A stretch of 64,000 nucleotides of DNA from Oceanicola sp. 22II-s10i (GCF_002210105.1 NZ_AQQU01000001.1:1028501-1092500), one strand, 5' to 3'; shown: positions 18,022 through 27,242, numbered from the stretch's first letter. The notes: generated from the sequence alone by a model not told the origin. Numbers and translations: made by a program.

Positions 18022-18669
18022 ATGACCACCCGCAGCACGAAATTCTTCGGACTGGCCGGTGTCGCCCTTCTGACCCTCACCGCCTGCGGCGAGATGAACC
18101 AGAACGACGGCTACCGTAACACCCGCAACAACGCGGCCATCGGCGCCGGCCTCGGTGCCGTGACCGGCGCGATCCTCGGTGGCGACGCCAAGGGCGCGGC
18201 TGTCGGCGGCATCGTCGGCGGTATCGCGGGTGCGGCCTATGGCGGTTACCTCGACCAGCAGGAACGCGAACTGCGCGGCTCGCTCGGGTCGGACACCTCG
18301 ATCGTCAACACCGGCGACCGTCTGATCGTGACCATGCCGCAGGACATCCTGTTCGCGACCGACAGCGCCACGCTGCGCGCCGACCAGACGTCGGACCTGC
18401 GCACCGTCGCCGCCTCGCTGAACCGCTACCCGAACACCACCGTTCAGGTCATCGGCCACACCGACAACACCGGGTCGGCCGACTACAACCAGAACCTGTC
18501 GGCCCGCCGCGCGCAGTCCGTGGCGAACATCCTGATCGGTTCCGGCGTGAACGGCGCCCGCGTCCAGTCCTTCGGACGTGGCGAGGATCAGCCGCGCGCG
18601 ACCAACCAGACGGTCGAGGGGCGTGCCCAGAACCGCCGGGTGGAAATCGTCATCCTGCCGAACGCCTGA
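18022..18669 (+). CDS. OmpA-family outer-membrane lipoprotein
   Basis: A 215-residue lipoprotein: signal with lipobox LTAC22, a glycine-zipper stretch (AAIGAGLGAVTGAILGG ... GIVGGIAGAAYGGY, about 38-75) that may insert in membrane, and a C-terminal OmpA/Pal-like peptidoglycan-binding domain (about 95-215) with TDSATLRADQ, VIGHTDNTGSADYN and GRAQNRRVEI. It probably tethers the outer membrane to the cell wall (YiaD-like). A terminator follows. Confidence 0.9.
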   Translation: MTTRSTKFFGLAGVALLTLTACGEMNQNDGYRNTRNNAAIGAGLGAVTGAILGGDAKGAAVGGIVGGIAGAAYGGYLDQQERELRGSLGSDTSIVNTGDRLIVTMPQDILFATDSATLRADQTSDLRTVAASLNRYPNTTVQVIGHTDNTGSADYNQNLSARRAQSVANILIGSGVNGARVQSFGRGEDQPRATNQTVEGRAQNRRVEIVILPNA

Positions 18670-18697
18670 TCCGTCAGGACGGCACCGCTATCGGCAC

Positions 18698-18722
18698 CGC
18701 CCGGCCAGTCGGCCGGGCGTTT
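18698..18722 (+). terminator. Terminator after OmpA-like lipoprotein
   Basis: A GC stem CGCCCGGCC / GGCCGGGCG with an AGTC loop, followed by TTT, starts 28 bp after the stop codon. Confidence 0.7.
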
Positions 18723-18845
18723 GCGTTCCGGGCCGCAGATTTTCGTTGGCGAACCGCCGGATTCCGGGTTTCCTCGGCGCCGGGACAGTGAAACCGGGCA
18801 GAGTCGCGCGACCGACGCGGCGCCGGTGGTGTGCGGGTGACGCCA

Positions 18846-21641
18846 ATGGACGGCATTTTCGCCCTGATCGGGCTGGCCATCGCGGCCTATTTCATCGGGG
18901 GGCCGATCGTCCTCTTCGTGATGATCGGCAATACCCGCAAACGGATCGACGCGCTGGCCGCGCATGTCGCCAAGCTGGAAGGCGCGATGGCAGCGGGTGT
19001 CCGCGCGCCTGCTGAAGCCGGCGCGGCCGTTGAAGAGCCCGACGAAATACCGCCCGCGCCGACACCCGACGAGGCGGGCGCGCAAGGGCCCGACGAGACG
19101 CCGGTCGCCCCCGTTTCCGCCGGGGCCGAGGACAGCGGTCCCCGCATCTCCGGCCCGTGGACGCCACGGCCGCCGTCCGCCGAACCGGAAGCGACCCCCG
19201 AAGTGCCCGCCGAAACTCCACAACCCGCCGCCGCGCGGAGCATGGAGGAATCCTTCGCCTCCAAGTGGATGATCTGGCTCGGCGCGCTGACTATCGGCCT
19301 CGCCGCCGTGTTCCTGTTCACCTACGCCATCGACCAGGGCTGGCTGACGCCGCTCTTCCGCGTGATCGCGGGCCTTGCCCTCGGTGGCGCGCTGATCGGC
19401 GGGGGCGAATGGCTGGAACGCCGCCCGGCCCGGCCCTCGCTCCGGGGGCGCGACTTCATCCCCTCGGCCCTTTCGGGCGCCGGCATTTTCGCGATCTTCG
19501 TCTCGCTGTTCTCCGCCCATGCCCTCTATGGCCTGATGGGTCCGACGCAGGCCTTCATCGCGCTCGGCCTGACCGCCTATGCCGCGCTGGCGCTCGCCCT
19601 TAGGCAGGGCTGGTTCGTCGCGCTGATGGGGCTGATCGGTGGCTACCTCGTGCCGTTGATGATCATCGCGCCCGACAGCTCGCCGGTGCCGCTGTTCCTC
19701 TACCTCTTCGTCCTCGGCGCGGCCTGTCTCGCCCTGATGACCGCCCGCAAGTGGTGGTGGTTCTCGGCCCTGACCCTGCTGGGCGCGCTGGCATGGCCCG
19801 CGCTCTGGCTGCTGGAGGCAGGCGCCGATGTCGACCAGCTTGTCCTCGGCCTCTACGCCCTCGGCATGGCGACGCTCTTTGCGCTGCTGTCCACCGGCCT
19901 GCCGCTCAAGACGCCCGACACACCGTTGCTGCGCTGGCTGTCGGCGATGATCAGCGACACCTCGGGCCTCGGCTTCACGGCCTGCGGTGTCCTGCTGCTG
20001 ATGACCGCCGCCGCCACCGGTTTCGACACCGGCGGCTTCGTCTTCCTCGGCCTCTACGGCCTCGTCGCGCTGGTCCTCGCCACCCGCCGCGCCGCGCTGG
20101 AAAGCCTCGTCGTCGCCGCCGCCCTGATCGTGCTGGCGAGCGCCGTCCTCTGGCCCGCGCCCGAGCTGCCGACCGGTCCCGCCTTCGTCTCCGGCCTGCC
20201 GGTCCCGGCCTTCGGCCCCGGCTACGGTCCCTTCGTCATGCCGCCCGAATACGTGCCCTTCGCCCGCGCCCTGCTGGGGTTTGCCGCGCTCTTCGGCATC
20301 GGCGGTGCGTTCGGCGCGCGGGGCGCGCGGACACCCGCCGTCTGGGCCGGCACGGCGGCAGCGATGCCGGTGCTGCTGTTCATCATCGGCTACTGGCGGA
20401 TCGGGGGCCTGCAGGTCGACATCAGCTGGGCGACCCTCGCCGCGGCCCTCGCGCTTGCCTTCCTCGTCACCGCATGGGCCGAGGCGCGGCGCACGGGCCG
20501 GTCCGACACCGCGCTCGCGCTCTACGCGGCGGGGTCCACTGCGGCGCTGGCGCTGGCCTTCACCTGCCTGCTGCGCGAGGCCTGGCTGACCGTCACCCTG
20601 TCGGTCGAGGTCACAGCCCTCGCGTGGATCTGGCGGCAGCTGCCGGTGCGCGAACTCAGGGCGCTGGCGGCGGTCGTCACATCGGTCATCATCGTCCGCC
20701 TCTGCCTGAACCCCGGCATCCTCGACTACGACGGCGGTATTCCCGGCGTGGTCGGCTGGGTGCTCTACGGCTACGGCCTGCCCGCCGTTGCGCTGGCCGT
20801 CGCCGCCCGCTGGTTCGCCCGTGACAACAGCGACCTGCTGGTCCCGCTGTGCGAGGTCGCGGCGCTTGGCTTCGCGCTCCTCATGGTCTCGACCCAGCTT
20901 CTGCTTTGGTCGAACGGCGAGCTCGGCGCACGCTGGCAGCTGACCGATCACGCGATCCAGACCATCTGGTGGACCATCGCCGCCGCGCTGCTGCTGCACG
21001 CGCGCGTCGTGGACCGGCGTCCCTGGGCGCAATGGATCGGTATCGGCCTGCTGAGCCTCGCCCTCGCCGCATCCGTGCTGTTCCAGGTGATGCAGCAGAA
21101 CCCGATCGCCACCGGAATGCCGGTCGGCAGCTGGCCGCTGGTGAACGGCCTGACGCTGGCCTACCTGATCCCCGCGATCCTGTTCGGCACCATCGCCGCA
21201 TTGCGTGATTTCCACCTGCCGAAACAGCTGCGGCAGGTCACCGGCGGCGTCGCGGGGCTGCTGGCCTTCGTCTGGGTCACGCTGGAAACCCGCCGCGCCT
21301 TCCGCGGCTCCGACTTGACCCTGACCCCCGAGACCATGCCCGAAACAGGCGAGCTCTACGCCTATTCCGTCGTCTGGATCCTCTTCGCGCTGGCGCTGCT
21401 GGCCGTCGGCGTCTGGCGGCGCGCGGCGTGGCTGCGCTATGCCTCGCTGGGGGTGTTGATGATCGCGGTGGCCAAGGCGTTCCTCGTGGACATGTCGGGC
21501 CTCACCGGGCTGTTCCGGGTGGCGTCGTTCCTCGGCCTCGGACTGTCCCTGATCGGGATTGGCCGGGTCTACCAGCTGTTCGTGCTGCGCCCGGACGCCT
21601 CAGGGCCGGAGCCCGAAGGCCCCGAAGATCAGAGGAAATAG
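18846..21641 (+). CDS. DUF2339 multi-spanning membrane protein
   Basis: A very large inner-membrane protein, about 931 residues. One N-terminal membrane helix (IFALIGLAIAAYFIGGPIVL) is followed by a short coiled segment, then a proline/alanine/glutamate-rich linker (about 60-135), then roughly twenty or more hydrophobic helices to the C-terminus. This matches DUF2339 (PF10101), predicted membrane proteins of unknown function. A GTG five codons earlier is possible; ATG was preferred. The last 13 bp overlap the convergent yggT-like gene. Confidence 0.8.
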   Translation: MDGIFALIGLAIAAYFIGGPIVLFVMIGNTRKRIDALAAHVAKLEGAMAAGVRAPAEAGAAVEEPDEIPPAPTPDEAGAQGPDETPVAPVSAGAEDSGPRISGPWTPRPPSAEPEATPEVPAETPQPAAARSMEESFASKWMIWLGALTIGLAAVFLFTYAIDQGWLTPLFRVIAGLALGGALIGGGEWLERRPARPSLRGRDFIPSALSGAGIFAIFVSLFSAHALYGLMGPTQAFIALGLTAYAALALALRQGWFVALMGLIGGYLVPLMIIAPDSSPVPLFLYLFVLGAACLALMTARKWWWFSALTLLGALAWPALWLLEAGADVDQLVLGLYALGMATLFALLSTGLPLKTPDTPLLRWLSAMISDTSGLGFTACGVLLLMTAAATGFDTGGFVFLGLYGLVALVLATRRAALESLVVAAALIVLASAVLWPAPELPTGPAFVSGLPVPAFGPGYGPFVMPPEYVPFARALLGFAALFGIGGAFGARGARTPAVWAGTAAAMPVLLFIIGYWRIGGLQVDISWATLAAALALAFLVTAWAEARRTGRSDTALALYAAGSTAALALAFTCLLREAWLTVTLSVEVTALAWIWRQLPVRELRALAAVVTSVIIVRLCLNPGILDYDGGIPGVVGWVLYGYGLPAVALAVAARWFARDNSDLLVPLCEVAALGFALLMVSTQLLLWSNGELGARWQLTDHAIQTIWWTIAAALLLHARVVDRRPWAQWIGIGLLSLALAASVLFQVMQQNPIATGMPVGSWPLVNGLTLAYLIPAILFGTIAALRDFHLPKQLRQVTGGVAGLLAFVWVTLETRRAFRGSDLTLTPETMPETGELYAYSVVWILFALALLAVGVWRRAAWLRYASLGVLMIAVAKAFLVDMSGLTGLFRVASFLGLGLSLIGIGRVYQLFVLRPDASGPEPEGPEDQRK

Positions 21642-21916
21642 CCGACGTTGTTCGCAAGGATGATGCGGATCGCGTAGATCCCGACCAGCACCACCAGCGG
21701 CGCCAGGTCGATGCCGGACATCGGCGGCAGGATCTTGCGGACCGGGCGATAGAGCGGCTCCACGATCCGGTTCAGCCCATACCAGATCTGGGCGACCAGT
21801 TGCTGGCGCAGGTTCAGCACCTGGAAATTGATCAGCCACGACATGATGACGTGCGCGATGATGAAGAACCACACGATGTCGAGGATCAGCATAAGGATCT
21901 GGTAAAGGCTCTGCAC
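21629..21916 (-). CDS. YggT family membrane protein
   Basis: A 95-residue protein with two hydrophobic segments (ILMLILDIVWFFIIAHVI near the start and LAPLVVLVGIYAIRIIL near the end) separated by the family signature NRIVEPLYRPVRKILPP. YggT proteins are inner-membrane proteins with uncertain function, linked in other bacteria to osmotic tolerance and to division genes. It is a single gene here and overlaps the DUF2339 gene tail to tail. Confidence 0.88.
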   Translation of the reverse strand: MQSLYQILMLILDIVWFFIIAHVIMSWLINFQVLNLRQQLVAQIWYGLNRIVEPLYRPVRKILPPMSGIDLAPLVVLVGIYAIRIILANNVGYFL

Positions 21917-22043
21917 CGGGTCGCTCCCTTCGGTCTGGTCAGCGCCTTAGGTAAGCAATGCGCCCCTTTCGCGCAAGGCGGACGCAAGGTCGCGGTTGAC
22001 CTTCGCGTCACCCCGTGGCCTCCCTGCCGCCGGAGGTGACGCC

Positions 22044-22589
22044 ATGTATCCGTTCATCCGTATCACCACGCAGGTCCTGCGCTACAAGTCCCGCCCGATC
22101 GCGCCATGGGACACCCATGTCTCGCACCATCGGATCCTGCCCTGGGACCTCGACGTCATGGCCGAGCTGAACAACGGCCTGACCCTGACGATCTACGACA
22201 TGGGCCGCATCCCCTTTGCCGTGCGCACCGGGGTCTGGGACCTGTTCAAGGCCAACGGCATGGCGCTGACCATCGCGGGCAGTTCCGTCCGCTACCGCCG
22301 CCGCCTGACCCTGTTCGAAAGGATCGAGCAGCGCACCCGCATTGCCGGGTGGGACAGCCGGTTCATCTATTTCGACCAGTCGCTCTGGACCGATCCAGAG
22401 ACCTGCGCCGGGCAGGGCGTGTTCCGCGCCGCCGTGGTGAAGAACCGCAAGATGGTGAACATCGACGAGGTGGTCGTGCCGTTGGTCGACCGCCCCGAGA
22501 TCCACGCCAACCGCCCGCATCTGCCCGGCTGGATCAGCGCGTGGGCCGAGGCGGACAACGCCCGCCCCTGGCCGCCGGAACGGGTCTAG
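22044..22589 (+). CDS. Acyl-CoA thioesterase-like hotdog protein
   Basis: A 181-residue protein of the 4HBT-like/THEM6-type thioesterase group: WDTHVSHHRILPWDLDVMAELNNGLTL-type segment (about 23-48) containing the hotdog active-site region with LNNG, followed by TIYDMGRIPFAVRTG and RRRLTLFERIEQ. The likely activity is hydrolysis of an acyl-CoA or related thioester; substrate unknown. The ATG was chosen for the GGAGGTG 6-8 nt ahead. Its stop codon overlaps that of the convergent EamA gene. Confidence 0.75.
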   Translation: MYPFIRITTQVLRYKSRPIAPWDTHVSHHRILPWDLDVMAELNNGLTLTIYDMGRIPFAVRTGVWDLFKANGMALTIAGSSVRYRRRLTLFERIEQRTRIAGWDSRFIYFDQSLWTDPETCAGQGVFRAAVVKNRKMVNIDEVVVPLVDRPEIHANRPHLPGWISAWAEADNARPWPPERV

Positions 22590-23458
22590 CCCGCCTTCTG
22601 TGCCCGCGACAGCTGCACCAGCAGGATCCCCGCCGCCACGATCGCCACGCCGAGAACGTCCTGGGGGCCGAGCGCCTCGCCAAGGATGACCGCCGCGATG
22701 GCGACGCCGAAGAACGGGTTCAGGAAGTGGAAGACCGAGGCGCGGATCGCGCCGATGTCGTTCACCAGCGTGAACCAGATCCACGTCGCCAGCAGCCCCG
22801 GCACCAGCGTGGTGTAGAGGAAGGCGAGGATCAGGGACCACGACCACGTGACTTCCATCGGCTCCAGTATCGCCGCCGGAACGGCGAGGAAGGCTGAGCC
22901 GATCAGCATCTGCAGACCGACCACCATCAGCACGTTGCCGCCCGACGATGCGCCCCGTGCCGACAGCGTCGCGATGGCCAGCGCCAGTGTCCCGAGGATG
23001 CAGAGGACGATGCCGAACGGGTCCGCGCCCCCCGACAGGCGCGAGCCCATGATGATCAGCACCCCGCCGATCCCGAGCGCCAGTCCCACGACCGCCATCC
23101 ATGACAGGCGTTCGCCGAACACCAGCCGGTTCGCCAGCGCCACGATCAGCGGCATCGCGCTGGCCATGATCGACGCCAGCCCGGCCTCGATGGTCTGCAT
23201 CGCGGTGAAGAACAGGCCCAGGTACAGCGCGTTCTGGCAGACGCCGAAGATCACCGTCGCCCACCACTGGCCCCGCGTCAGGTGCCAGCTCTGGCCGAGC
23301 GCGCGGGCGATGGCGATGCCGATGATGCCCGAGACGAGGAACCGCAGCGACAGCGAGGCCAGCGGCGGCGCCTGCGCCACGATGATCCGCGCCGAGGTGA
23401 AGGCCGAGGACCAGAAGAGCGCGAAGCTCAGTCCCAGAATGACCGCCCTGATGCTCAT
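22586..23458 (-). CDS. EamA-type drug/metabolite transporter
   Basis: A 290-residue inner-membrane protein with ten hydrophobic segments in two five-helix EamA repeats (first opens MSIRAVILGLSFALFWSSAFTSARI; second around PFGIVLCILGTLALAIATLSARGA). The conserved end of repeat two, FFGVAIAAVILGEALGPQDVLGVAIV, is present. Probably an exporter of small metabolites. A longer upstream frame exists but MSIRAV is the natural start. Confidence 0.87.
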   Translation of the reverse strand: MSIRAVILGLSFALFWSSAFTSARIIVAQAPPLASLSLRFLVSGIIGIAIARALGQSWHLTRGQWWATVIFGVCQNALYLGLFFTAMQTIEAGLASIMASAMPLIVALANRLVFGERLSWMAVVGLALGIGGVLIIMGSRLSGGADPFGIVLCILGTLALAIATLSARGASSGGNVLMVVGLQMLIGSAFLAVPAAILEPMEVTWSWSLILAFLYTTLVPGLLATWIWFTLVNDIGAIRASVFHFLNPFFGVAIAAVILGEALGPQDVLGVAIVAAGILLVQLSRAQKAG

Positions 23459-23531
23459 GGTTCCGCCTGTCCCGCCGTTCGCGCGCCATGTGTAGGCGCA
23501 GGTGCGCGCGGGGTCCATACGGGCGCGGCGG

Positions 23532-23894
23532 TCAGGCGGGCTGCCACAGCTCGATCGGGTTGCCTTCGGGGTCGTGGATGCGGGCAAAGCGGCCGACGGC
23601 GGGATCGTCCCAGTCGGCCCGAGTCTCGACGGCGACGCCTGCCGTTTTCAGGCGGTCCATCATCCCGTCCAGATCGTCCACGCGCAGGTTCAGCATCCAC
23701 CGCCGGTCAGCGGCGAAGTAGTCGCTATCCTCCGGAAAAGGCGCGAAAACCGTGGGGCCCGCCGCCTGCATCCAGACCGGCTCCGGCGCATCCGGCTCCG
23801 GCCCGATGCCCAGTATGTCGGCATACCACGCGGCCAGCGCCTGAGGGTCCGCCGCGCGCAGAAAGAACCCGCCGATACCCGTCACTTTCGCCAT
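23532..23894 (-). CDS. VOC/glyoxalase superfamily protein
   Basis: A 120-residue single vicinal-oxygen-chelate domain: VTGIGGFFLRAADPQALAAWY at the start, NLRVDDLDGMMDRLKTAGV in the middle and ARIHDPEGNPIELWQP at the end, where E115 is the typical metal ligand. Proteins of this kind include glyoxalase-like enzymes and antibiotic-binding proteins; nothing here fixes the substrate. It is 73 bp from the EamA gene on the same strand, upstream of it. Confidence 0.82.
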   Translation of the reverse strand: MAKVTGIGGFFLRAADPQALAAWYADILGIGPEPDAPEPVWMQAAGPTVFAPFPEDSDYFAADRRWMLNLRVDDLDGMMDRLKTAGVAVETRADWDDPAVGRFARIHDPEGNPIELWQPA

Positions 23895-24008
23895 CTTCGG
23901 CCCCCTCGTTCCGCCGCTCTGAGCCCAGATCATACCCGCCATGCCATCGCGTGGCGACGGCGCTGTCGGCCCCGCGCGTATCAGCTGACAGAACGGAAAG
24001 GACAGATC

Positions 24009-24620
24009 ATGCTGAAACGTCTCGACCCCTGGTGGCTCTGGTTCGCGCTTTCGCTTCCCGCGCTCGGCATGGCGTGGGAACTGGCGACATCGGACAATGC
24101 CCGCATCATGCACATCCTCGTCCACCCCACGGGCGAGACCTCGGCCCGGCTGCTGATCGTGACCCTGATGGCCACGCCGCTGGCGCTGCTGTTCAAGGGC
24201 TGGCGCGGGCCGCGCTGGCTGAAGAAGAACCGCCGTTACTTCGGCGTCGCGGCCTTCGCTTATGCGGGGGCGCACACGGTGCTTTATCTCGTTGACCGGG
24301 GGCTCGACCGGACGCTGGACGACCTGCCGAAGCTCTACATCTGGACCGGCTGGATCGCCTTCATCATCTTCATCCCGCTCGCCGCGACCTCGATGGACTG
24401 GGCGATGCGCCGGATGGGGACCGCGTGGAAATCGCTCCAGCGCTGGACCTATGCCGCCGCCGTGCTGACGCTGGTGCACTGGGCCGCGCTGCATGACTGG
24501 GGCAGTCCCGCCGCCGCGCTGGTCCACTTCGCCCCGCTGGCGGCGCTGGAGGCCTACCGCGTCTGGTACTGGTACCTGCGCCCCTCGCGCCGCCGCCACG
24601 GCACCCCACGGACCGCCTGA
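24009..24620 (+). CDS. msrQ: MsrQ-like ferric-reductase-type haem membrane protein
   Basis: A 203-residue inner-membrane protein with about six helices and the family's conserved histidines: H94-type in YAGAHTVLYL and H148-type in LTLVHWAALHDWG, which would hold b-type haem. MsrQ passes electrons from quinols/flavin to periplasmic MsrP, which repairs oxidised methionine in the envelope. The gene for MsrP normally precedes msrQ, but the upstream gene here is a VOC protein on the other strand, so the partner is elsewhere or absent. AAGGA precedes the ATG. Confidence 0.85.
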   Translation: MLKRLDPWWLWFALSLPALGMAWELATSDNARIMHILVHPTGETSARLLIVTLMATPLALLFKGWRGPRWLKKNRRYFGVAAFAYAGAHTVLYLVDRGLDRTLDDLPKLYIWTGWIAFIIFIPLAATSMDWAMRRMGTAWKSLQRWTYAAAVLTLVHWAALHDWGSPAAALVHFAPLAALEAYRVWYWYLRPSRRRHGTPRTA

Positions 24621-24644
24621 GACCGCGTCCCCTCAGGCGATCGG

Positions 24645-24681
24645 CCCTGCCCGGACCCTCAGCGTCCGGGCGGGGCACTTT
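24645..24681 (+). terminator. Terminator after msrQ
   Basis: An extended GC stem (24645-24656 with 24664-24675, one G-U pair) and seven-base loop lies 25 bp past the msrQ stop. The tail CACTTTCGTT has only a short T run. Confidence 0.55.
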
Positions 24682-24692
24682 CGTTCCCCGGA

Positions 24693-25256
24693 CTAGCTTA
24701 GCTCGATCCTGAATCTCAGAGACGGGCCACCACCAAGTGCCGCCGGCTTGTCGAACCGTTCGACCAGCACGCCGCCGCATTTCTCGATGACCCGGATCGA
24801 CGCGGCATTCTCCGGTGCGGTCGTTAGGTCCACATGGCGCAGGCCAATCGAACGGGCCCCGGGCAGCATCCCGGCCAGGGCGGCTGTCGCGAAACCCCGG
24901 TCCCGCCGCCACGGAACCACCGCATAGCCGATATGGCCAAGGCAGGTCGGCGGCAGATCCTCCGTCCCCGGCTGCCAGCGCAGACCGATGGTGCCGCAGA
25001 AACCGTCCTGCCAGATCCAGCGTTGAAACCCCGGCAGGCGCGGAGTCGTGCTGCCGTCTGGCAGGACGATCGGCGGGCCCTCTGCGCTGCGGTCGTCGAA
25101 CCTGGCGAGGAAGGCCTCGGGGTCCGCCTTGGCCGCCGCGATCTGGGCCTGTGCCGCCTCGGGGCGCAGATTGTCCGGTGACCAGCCGCGCTGCAGCGCG
25201 TCGAGGTAATCGGGCAGGTGCTGACGTGTCGGGATGACAAGGTTCATCAGGCCCAT
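24693..25256 (-). CDS. GNAT family N-acetyltransferase
   Basis: A 187-residue acetyltransferase-fold protein. The acetyl-CoA-binding region reads HIGYAVVPWRRDRGFATAAL (about 111-130), an imperfect Q/RxxGxG/A loop, followed by VDLTTAPENAASIRVIEKCGG, the usual C-terminal GNAT pattern. Substrate unknown. A second ATG three codons later is possible. The HU gene terminator lies just before this gene on the same strand, so expression relies on readthrough or a promoter within the hairpin region. Confidence 0.8.
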   Translation of the reverse strand: MGLMNLVIPTRQHLPDYLDALQRGWSPDNLRPEAAQAQIAAAKADPEAFLARFDDRSAEGPPIVLPDGSTTPRLPGFQRWIWQDGFCGTIGLRWQPGTEDLPPTCLGHIGYAVVPWRRDRGFATAALAGMLPGARSIGLRHVDLTTAPENAASIRVIEKCGGVLVERFDKPAALGGGPSLRFRIELS

Positions 25257-25266
25257 ATCTCCAAAG

Positions 25267-25294
25267 CAAAAGGGCCGCGAATGTCGCGACCCTT
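25267..25294 (-). terminator. Terminator of the HU gene
   Basis: On the minus strand AAGGGTCGCGA and TCGCGGCCCTT pair over 11 bp (one G-U) with a CAT loop, followed by TTGCTTT. It is 59 bp after the HU stop and only about 10 bp before the GNAT start. Confidence 0.75.
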
Positions 25295-25353
25295 CGTTGG
25301 TATCCGGTTCGTTCAGCGACCAGTGTGCACCGACGCCGAACGGATGCCGGAGA

Positions 25354-25641
25354 TCAGCCGTTCACGCTGTCCTTGAGCGCCTTCGCGATGGTCACCTTGA
25401 CCACCTTGTCGGCCTCTTTCTTGAACTGGTCGCCAGTGGCCGGGTTGCGCACCATGCGCTCGGGCCGCTCGCGGCAGTAGACCTTGCCGACGCCGGGGAT
25501 GGTCACCGCGCCGCCGCCGGCGACTTCCTTGGTGATCACGCCAGCCAGTGCGTCCAGCGCGGCCGAGGCGGTCTTCTTGTCTGCGCCCATTTCGTCGGCC
25601 AGTGCGGCCACCAACTGGGTCTTGGTCATCGGTTTCGCCAT
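25354..25641 (-). CDS. HU family nucleoid protein
   Basis: A 95-residue histone-like DNA-bending protein. It shows KTQLVAALADEMGADKKTASAALDAL helices, the beta-arm region ITIPGVGKV-type TIPGVGKVYCRERPER and the conserved RNPATGDQF at the arm tip. HU dimers bend and compact DNA without strict sequence preference. AGGAG precedes the ATG. The arm has a cysteine (VYCRER), unusual but not disabling. Confidence 0.93.
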   Translation of the reverse strand: MAKPMTKTQLVAALADEMGADKKTASAALDALAGVITKEVAGGGAVTIPGVGKVYCRERPERMVRNPATGDQFKKEADKVVKVTIAKALKDSVNG

Positions 25642-25735
25642 TTCTGGTCTCCTTAATCTGCCCGATCAGTAGGGCCTCATTCCCGGAATTTAACCGGATG
25701 TGGGGTCCAAACACAACAATTTGTGCAATAAAACA

Positions 25736-25764
25736 AGGGAAAAACGCGCATCTTGGCGCGCTTT
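25736..25764 (-). terminator. Terminator of amn
   Basis: Read on the minus strand, AAAGCGCGC pairs with GCGCGTTTT (9 bp, one G-U) around a six-base loop and continues TTCCC. It begins 9 bp after the AMP nucleosidase stop. Confidence 0.75.
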
Positions 25765-25772
25765 CCGCCCCG

Positions 25773-27242
25773 TCAGAGGAACGCGGTTTCGTCGAAGCTG
25801 CGCAACTTCCGGCTGTGGATGCGTTCCAGCGGCATGTCGCGGAGCGTCTCCATCGCGCGGATTCCGATCATCAGATGCCGCGCGACCTGCGTCTTGTAGA
25901 AGTCCGACGCCATCCCCGGCAGCTTGAGCTCTCCGTGCAAGGGCTTGTCGGATATACACAAAAGCGTGCCGTAGGGCACCCGGAACCGGAAACCGTTGGC
26001 CGCGATCGTGGCGCTTTCCATGTCCAGCGCCACCGCGCGGCTCTGGCTGAGGCGCTGCACCGGGCCGCGCTGGTCGCGCAGTTCCCAGTTGCGGTTGTCC
26101 AGCGTCGCCACCGTGCCCGTCCGCATCACGCGCTTCAGGTCATAACCCGAAAGCTGCGTCTCTTCCGCCACTGCTTCCTCAAGTGCGACCTGAATCTCGG
26201 CCAGCGCGGGGATCGGCACCCAGACCGGCAGGTCGTCGTCCAGCACCTTGTCCTCGCGCAGATAGGCATGGGCCAGCACGTAGTCGCCAAGGCTCTGGCT
26301 GTTCCTCAGCCCCGCGCAGTGCCCGACCATCACCCAGGCATGCGGGCGCAGGACCGCGATGTGGTCGGTCGCTGTCTTGGCGTTCGACGGTCCCACGCCG
26401 ATGTTCACCAGCGTGATCCCGGCCGAGTTCGGGCGCTTGAGGTGATAGGTCGGCATCTGCGGCATCTTGGGGCTGGGCGGCAGGTCGCCGAGCGGGCCCG
26501 TGATTTCGGCATTGCCGGTCGAGACGAAGGATGTGTAGCCCGAGTCCGGGTCCGCCAGCATCCGCCGGGCGAAGCTTTCGAACTCCGAGACGTAGAACTG
26601 GTAGTTCGTGAACAGCACGTGGTTCTGGAAATGCTCCGGATCCGTCGCGGTGTAATGGGCGAGGCGGGCCAGCGAGTAATCGACCCGCTGCGCGGTGAAG
26701 GGCGCGAGGGGCAGGGGATCGCCGGGCAGGGGCTGATGGGTGCCGTTGACGATGTCGTCGTTCGTCGTGTTCAGGTCCGGCACGTCGAAGACGTCGCGCA
26801 GCGGAAAGCTCGACGCGCCCTCCTGCGGGACGGTCACGTCGGCGTCGCCCGCCACCGCGAAGTGCAGCGGCATCGGGGTGTCGGACCAGCCGACGGTGAC
26901 GGCGATGCCGTGGTTCTCGATCAGCAGGCCGATCTGCTGGCGCAGGTAGTTCGCGAACATCCGGGGCCGGGTGATCGTCGCGGCGTAAGTGCCGGGCGCG
27001 GGGACGTGACCAAAGCTGAGACGGCTGTCGATCTTGGCGTGGCTGGTCGTGGTGATCCGCACCTCGGGGTAGAAGGCGCGGATGCGCCCCTCGGGCGGGC
27101 CGTCGCGCAGCGCCTCGTGAAAGGCGTCGCGCAGGAAGGTCGTCGCGGCCTCGTAGAGCTCGGTCAGCCGCTCGACCGCGGCAGCGGGATCGGTGAAGGC
27201 CTGCGGTTCGGCGGCGGGGGGCGTGGAAAAGGGGTGCTCCAT
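25773..27242 (-). CDS. amn: AMP nucleosidase
   Basis: Splits AMP into adenine and ribose 5-phosphate, adjusting adenylate pools. The 489-residue protein has the two-part layout of Amn: an N-terminal half (about 1-250) with SRLSFGHVPAPGTYAATITRP, and a C-terminal nucleoside-phosphorylase-like half with LVNIGVGPSNAKTATDH, VMVGHCAGLR, and VALDMESATIAANGF (the ME-S acid pair binding ribose). The ATG was chosen over a GTG two codons earlier. Confidence 0.95.
   Translation of the reverse strand: MEHPFSTPPAAEPQAFTDPAAAVERLTELYEAATTFLRDAFHEALRDGPPEGRIRAFYPEVRITTTSHAKIDSRLSFGHVPAPGTYAATITRPRMFANYLRQQIGLLIENHGIAVTVGWSDTPMPLHFAVAGDADVTVPQEGASSFPLRDVFDVPDLNTTNDDIVNGTHQPLPGDPLPLAPFTAQRVDYSLARLAHYTATDPEHFQNHVLFTNYQFYVSEFESFARRMLADPDSGYTSFVSTGNAEITGPLGDLPPSPKMPQMPTYHLKRPNSAGITLVNIGVGPSNAKTATDHIAVLRPHAWVMVGHCAGLRNSQSLGDYVLAHAYLREDKVLDDDLPVWVPIPALAEIQVALEEAVAEETQLSGYDLKRVMRTGTVATLDNRNWELRDQRGPVQRLSQSRAVALDMESATIAANGFRFRVPYGTLLCISDKPLHGELKLPGMASDFYKTQVARHLMIGIRAMETLRDMPLERIHSRKLRSFDETAFL

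Noticed and set aside
18588..21215. 875-codon open frame antisense to the DUF2339 gene
   Set aside because: Glu/Arg/Gly-rich and without any domain; antisense of a membrane-protein gene with strong codon bias.
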